Assembly: GCA_017530365.1 (NCBI GenBank)
Contig: JAFXMK010000005.1
Span: 1-43,830 of the forward strand
DNA from: Bacteroidales bacterium
Lineage (GTDB): Bacteria; Bacteroidota; Bacteroidia; Bacteroidales; F082
Reading direction: 5' to 3'
DNA length: 43,830 bases
Shown: piece after piece, positions 40,736 to 43,830 of the stretch
How positions within the stretch are numbered: position 1 is the stretch's first letter
Layout: each line of letters starts with the position of its first letter
Translations under genes and position numbers: made by a program
Notes under the pieces: model-generated
What the model was told of the DNA's origin: nothing
What the model saw: only the letters and a program-made list of their open reading frames with translations
Database searches by the model: none

Positions 40736-41473
40736 ATGGGATATGCGGTATTAATAACGGGATTGGTTCTGATGGTGTCGGCATGGGCCTGCTTCCAATA
40801 CCCGAATTTGATTAATCCTTACGGTAGCATGCCACCGGAGCGGAAGGAATCGGTCAATATCGAAGGGCTGAAAAAAGCGTGTGCCATTATATTGGGAGCG
40901 ACTGGCTTCTTGATGGTTGTCACAGCTGCGTTGCGCCTGATCAAGGTCATCGACGACGATGTTTGTGGTGTGACGTTGATGGTGCTGGTGTTCGCCATGT
41001 TGGTGCCTTTGTTCATCGCCATGAAGCGATACAATGCTTTCGGGCGTGACCAATCCGGTAAGCCGGTGAAATCCGCCAGGGCATCCAAAATTGCATGGGG
41101 CTTCACCTGGATTGTCATGGCGTTTGCAGCGATCAGTTTGGTCTTGAGTTTTCGTCCAACGCGAATCACAGTGGGAGAGGAGACGGTCAAGATCTCGGGC
41201 ATATATGGACGTGAAATCTCTGTTTCCGACATCGTCTCGGTGGATTTGCTTGATGAGCTGCCTCCCATCGCCATGCGTACCAACGGTTCCGAAACGGGGA
41301 AAAACCTCAAGGGCCATTTCAAACTCAAGAGTGGCGAAAAATGCCTGGTATTTGTCATGAAGGAGCCTCCTTACATCGAACTACGCACCCCCGATGCGCT
41401 CTATTTCCTCAACGACAATGGTAAAGAGAAAACCGAAGCGCTGTACCGACAACTCAAACAATTGAAACCATGA
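40736..41473 (+). CDS. Membrane protein with DUF3784-like and PH-like regions
   Basis: 245 residues. Four hydrophobic helices (~1-20, 46-65, 77-95 and 121-140). The N-terminal segment (WACFQYPNLINPYGSMPPERKESVNIEGLKKACAIILGATG) fits DUF3784. The C-terminal ~100 residues after the last helix (RITVGEETVKISGIYGREISVSDIVSVDLLDELPPIAMRTNG...) resemble a bacterial PH-like domain. Function is unknown; such small membrane proteins are often found beside CPBP proteases. The next gene starts at 41470, overlapping by 4 nt (ATGA), so the two are surely co-translated. Confidence 0.78.
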   Translation: MGYAVLITGLVLMVSAWACFQYPNLINPYGSMPPERKESVNIEGLKKACAIILGATGFLMVVTAALRLIKVIDDDVCGVTLMVLVFAMLVPLFIAMKRYNAFGRDQSGKPVKSARASKIAWGFTWIVMAFAAISLVLSFRPTRITVGEETVKISGIYGREISVSDIVSVDLLDELPPIAMRTNGSETGKNLKGHFKLKSGEKCLVFVMKEPPYIELRTPDALYFLNDNGKEKTEALYRQLKQLKP

Positions 41474-42378
41474 AAAAAGCCATAAGATTTTCGATCATCG
41501 TCTGCCTCTTCAGCTGGGCGATGTTTGCCGTGGTCCATTGGGGCTTCGGCATGGGAGCGGATACCCCCGTTGGGCTGATGCTCTTCTCAACCGTTTATAT
41601 GTTTTTCCCGCTCATCACGGCCTTGGTGTTGCAGGCCATCGACAAGGAGAAGTTCAACCATACCGGCTTGGTCAACTTCAAGATCAAATGGTCGTGGCTG
41701 GTGGCATGGCTGCTGCCTGTCGCGATGGTTCTCTTGTGCATTCTCATCAACGGCTTGATGCCGGGCGTATCGGTGCAATACAACGCCGAACAACTCATCA
41801 ACCAGTATCATATTCCCGAGGATCAGCAAGAGATGGTGCGGGAGCAGTTGAGCGCTATTCCGGCTTCTTTGATGGTCGTCATCATCTTGGTTAGTGGCGT
41901 GATGGCGGGTGTCTCCGTCAATGCCATTGCAGCCTTTGGTGAGGAATACGGTTGGCGCAACTATCTGGTACATGCCTTAAGGGAGAAGAAGTTTTGGCCA
42001 GCGGCTTTGTTCATCGGCATCGTATGGGGCATCTGGCATTTTCCCCTCATCCTGATGGGCCACAACTACCCGAACGAACCCCAATGGGGTGTGTTGCTTA
42101 TGGTGGGCATGTGCATCCTGTTGGGTGTCATTGAGTTGTATTTCGTCTTGAAATCCAAGTCGATGATTGTGGCGGCCATCCTGCATGGCACCATCAATGC
42201 ACTGGCTGGCGTGGTCATCTATTTCACCTTGGGTGGCAACGACTTCTTGAATGGCATGCCTGGCCTGTCGGGCTTCATCGTTATGGCGTTAACCATCGTG
42301 TGTCTCTGGATTTATGACAAATACATTGCCAAGGAAAACATCTTCTCGATGACCTTGGGCGAATCGCTGGAGAGGTGA
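41470..42378 (+). CDS. CPBP-family intramembrane metalloprotease (CAAX protease-like)
   Basis: 302 residues with about eight transmembrane helices. All three CPBP (Abi) motifs are present: E158-E159-x-x-x-R163 (GEEYGWRNYL), H190 in GIWHFP, and H239-x-x-x-N243 (HGTIN). Relatives cleave near prenylated CAAX ends in eukaryotes; in bacteria they serve in bacteriocin self-immunity and membrane-protein processing. It overlaps the DUF3784-like gene by 4 nt and is 3 nt from the Arc-like gene, forming a compact operon. The substrate is not evident. Confidence 0.92.
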   Translation: MKKAIRFSIIVCLFSWAMFAVVHWGFGMGADTPVGLMLFSTVYMFFPLITALVLQAIDKEKFNHTGLVNFKIKWSWLVAWLLPVAMVLLCILINGLMPGVSVQYNAEQLINQYHIPEDQQEMVREQLSAIPASLMVVIILVSGVMAGVSVNAIAAFGEEYGWRNYLVHALREKKFWPAALFIGIVWGIWHFPLILMGHNYPNEPQWGVLLMVGMCILLGVIELYFVLKSKSMIVAAILHGTINALAGVVIYFTLGGNDFLNGMPGLSGFIVMALTIVCLWIYDKYIAKENIFSMTLGESLER

Positions 42379-42381
42379 TCT

Positions 42382-42555
42382 ATGGCGAAGGAGAAAGAAA
42401 ATAGTTCCAATACCAAGACGTTCCTGCTTCGTGTGGATGCCGAGACGATGGAGGCGGTGGAGAAGTGGGCTGCTGACGAGTTTCGCTCTGTCAACGGCCA
42501 GCTTCAGTGGATCATCGCCGAGGCGTTGAAAAAGAGAGGGAGGAAGAAAAAATAG
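42382..42555 (+). CDS. Arc-like (ribbon-helix-helix) small DNA-binding protein, 57 aa
   Basis: A complete small gene, ATG 42382 and TAG 42553-42555. The product begins with a polar tail (MAKEKENSSN), then TKTFLLRVDAETMEAVEKWAADEFRSVNGQLQWIIAEALKK. That corresponds to a short beta strand and two helices with the SVNGQ turn typical of Arc-like RHH proteins, ending in a basic tail RGRKKK. Arc repressors bind DNA as dimers of dimers through the strand. It sits 3 nt after the CPBP protease gene and probably autoregulates this SPFH-to-CPBP cluster, but no operator can be identified. Confidence 0.85.
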   Translation: MAKEKENSSNTKTFLLRVDAETMEAVEKWAADEFRSVNGQLQWIIAEALKKRGRKKK

Positions 42556-42590
42556 TCGCTGGTTTTTGTCGGGGAATGTTATAGTTTTTT

Positions 42591-42598
42591 TAAATTTG
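42591..42598 (+). promoter_or_regulatory. Bacteroidetes -7 element (TAAATTTG)
   Basis: A perfect TAnnTTTG, 24 nt before ATG 42623 of the right-edge surface protein. Confidence 0.55.
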
Positions 42599-42622
42599 GG
42601 GCTCAAAACAAAAAATGCCCCC

Positions 42623-43830
42623 ATGAAAGCTAAGATACAATCCTTTCCCCTGTTTTTAATACCTTGTTTTGTTTCATTGTTGTTGATTGTTTCCAATGGC
42701 TTTGCCCAACCCATTGGCGCTGCCAATGGCTTGTTTTCCATCAGCGAAGGACAGCAGGTCTATTTTTCTCAAGGCAACCTTCAATACCAAGCTTCCTCCA
42801 ATACATGGCGATTTGCAGAGAACCAATGGGATTTTGTGGGAGGTACCTATCAAGGTGAGCAGTATGGTACGGTAACAGGAAGCAGTAATAACAATATTTC
42901 CTCGACCTATTCAGGCTGGATCGATTTGTTCGGATGGGGTACTAGTGGATGGAATAGTGGAAGCACTTGTTACCGACCATGGGAGTATAGTTCAGATTGG
43001 ATTGATTTTCACCCAGGTGGAATCAATTCCCCCGGTCTGGTTGGTAATTATGCCAATGCGGATTGGGGCGTTTACAATGCGATTAGCAATGGAGGGAATC
43101 AGCCTGGCTTATGGCGGACGCTGACCGGTGACGAATGGGATTATTTGTTGACCCAGCGTAGTACGCTTTCAGGTCTGCGATGGGCTTTTGCTGAAGTTAA
43201 TGGCGTGAATGGCCTGATCTTATTGCCTGATGATTGGAGTACATCCTTCTACAACCTTATCGTTTATGAGACGTATCTGTCTCATTATACTGATAATATA
43301 ATTAATTCAGATACTTGGACAACTGTTTTGAGTCCTCATGGAGCCGTCTTTTTGCCTGCCGCTGGTTGGAGGTCGAAAAGACAGTTTTATCCTGTTGATC
43401 CTGGAGGTATTGGTGGCAATTATTGGAGTACAACTCCTTGGGGTAATGGCGCTAGTTATTTTGAATTTGGTGGAGGTAATTACCCGTTTTGCGGCGTGGA
43501 TTCCCAAGATAGTTCTTGGGGGTTTTCTGTCAGATTGGTCCGCCAAGCGACAAATACAGGTTATAGTATCACTACTTCGGTCAATCCTTCAAACGGTGGT
43601 GCGGTCACAGGTGGAGGTTATTATCAACAGGGACAGACATGTGCCTTGACTGCCACCCCTGCTTCAGGCTACACTTTCACTAACTGGACGGAGAATGGCA
43701 ATGTGGTGTCAACCAGTGCAAACTATACGTTCACTGTGTCGGGCAACAGGAGTTTGGTGGCGAATTTTACTTCTACACTTGCTGTGCCTTCGGTGGTAGT
43801 GGATGAGATTATAAGGATTACACCACGTGG
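42623..43830 (+). CDS. Secreted FISUMP-like/InlB-repeat protein, 3'-truncated
   Basis: The frame is open from ATG 42623 to the window edge (402 full codons, no stop). A signal peptide (MKAKIQSFPLFLIPCFVSLLLIVSNGFAQ) is followed by a FISUMP-like module at ~33-309: NGLFSISEGQQVYFSQGNLQY, GWIDLFGWGTSGW, ADWGVYNAISNGGNQ, WRTLTGDEWDYLL, NGLILLPDDW, GAVFLPAAGWR and GFSVRLVRQ. An InlB-like repeat spans ~313-382 (GGAVTGGGYYQQGQTCALTATPASGY, FTNWTENGNVVS, LVANF). Both modules match those of the large mosaic protein near the left of the window, with the same order. More repeats probably follow outside the window. Surface localisation is inferred from the signal peptide and modules; no function is known. 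Confidence 0.85.
   Translation, partial: MKAKIQSFPLFLIPCFVSLLLIVSNGFAQPIGAANGLFSISEGQQVYFSQGNLQYQASSNTWRFAENQWDFVGGTYQGEQYGTVTGSSNNNISSTYSGWIDLFGWGTSGWNSGSTCYRPWEYSSDWIDFHPGGINSPGLVGNYANADWGVYNAISNGGNQPGLWRTLTGDEWDYLLTQRSTLSGLRWAFAEVNGVNGLILLPDDWSTSFYNLIVYETYLSHYTDNIINSDTWTTVLSPHGAVFLPAAGWRSKRQFYPVDPGGIGGNYWSTTPWGNGASYFEFGGGNYPFCGVDSQDSSWGFSVRLVRQATNTGYSITTSVNPSNGGAVTGGGYYQQGQTCALTATPASGYTFTNWTENGNVVSTSANYTFTVSGNRSLVANFTSTLAVPSVVVDEIIRITPR

Noticed and set aside
42664-42858. Short plus-strand frames at 42664 and 42687
   Set aside because: They are out-of-frame shadows of the right-edge surface protein that starts at 42623 and runs open to the window end.

Overview
The window looks like a chromosomal segment of an uncultured anaerobic member of the Bacteroidales. 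The evidence is convergent. Genes are preceded by Bacteroidetes-type -7 elements (TAnnTTTG, seen at least ten times) and mostly lack Shine-Dalgarno sequences. There are several lipoproteins, a BspA-type leucine-rich-repeat surface protein with InlB-like repeats, a TlpA-like thioredoxin, a TonB-dependent receptor and a SPFH/DUF3784/CPBP/Arc cluster. Intergenic repeats resemble ones I associate with this order. Rubrerythrin, a flavodiiron protein, rubredoxins and a fused NfnAB point to an anaerobe. I see no tRNA, rRNA, CRISPR array, transposase or prophage.

Layout. (1) 1-7700: large secreted proteins. A truncated Fn3/FISUMP-like protein runs in from the left edge. It is followed by a 1,658-residue mosaic of InlB-like repeats, FISUMP-like modules, a calcium-loop segment, BspA LRRs and a duplicated C-terminal WNW module, and then by a lipoprotein of unknown function. 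(2) 7715-10263, minus strand: a four-gene oxygen/peroxide defence operon, rubrerythrin - rubredoxin (53 aa) - flavin reductase/rubredoxin fusion - flavodiiron protein. (3) 10371-19345: DEDDh exonuclease, fused NfnAB-like oxidoreductase, a small unknown, a MORN-repeat protein with a TonB receptor, an AlgX/DHHW-like protein and S-adenosylhomocysteine hydrolase. (4) 19368-25646: a plus-strand run of TPR membrane protein, GT4 glycosyltransferase, PurD, polytopic membrane protein and RNase HII. Two copies of a REP-like repeat here encode the last residues of the glycosyltransferase and of PurD. (5) 25647-28812: a 165-bp imperfect palindrome, then an AT-rich helicase IV-like protein with a nuclease-like insert and zinc fingers, probably acquired. 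(6) 28999-35372: lipoprotein, TlpA-like protein, and a GH3 N-acetylglucosaminidase/serine hydrolase fusion. (7) 35463-38733: YqgE/AlgH, diverging from an overlapping pair that I read as MurL (UDP-MurNAc-L-Ala-L-Glu epimerase) and its partner MurD (MurD2 type). (8) 38683-42555: M48 lipoprotein, SPFH protein, DUF3784/PH protein, CPBP protease and a 57-aa Arc-like protein. (9) 42623-end: another secreted FISUMP-like/InlB-repeat protein that runs off the right edge.

The genes group into three themes. Cell envelope: MurL/MurD, the GH3-hydrolase fusion, the AlgX-like protein and the surface mosaics. Redox homeostasis of an anaerobe: the Rbr operon and Nfn. Housekeeping: ahcY, purD, rnhB. The observations most worth following are the MurL-MurD pair as an alternative route to D-glutamate in peptidoglycan, the REP-like repeats co-opted as C-terminal coding sequence, the palindrome next to the AT-rich helicase-nuclease, and the shared FISUMP-like module that occurs four times in the window.
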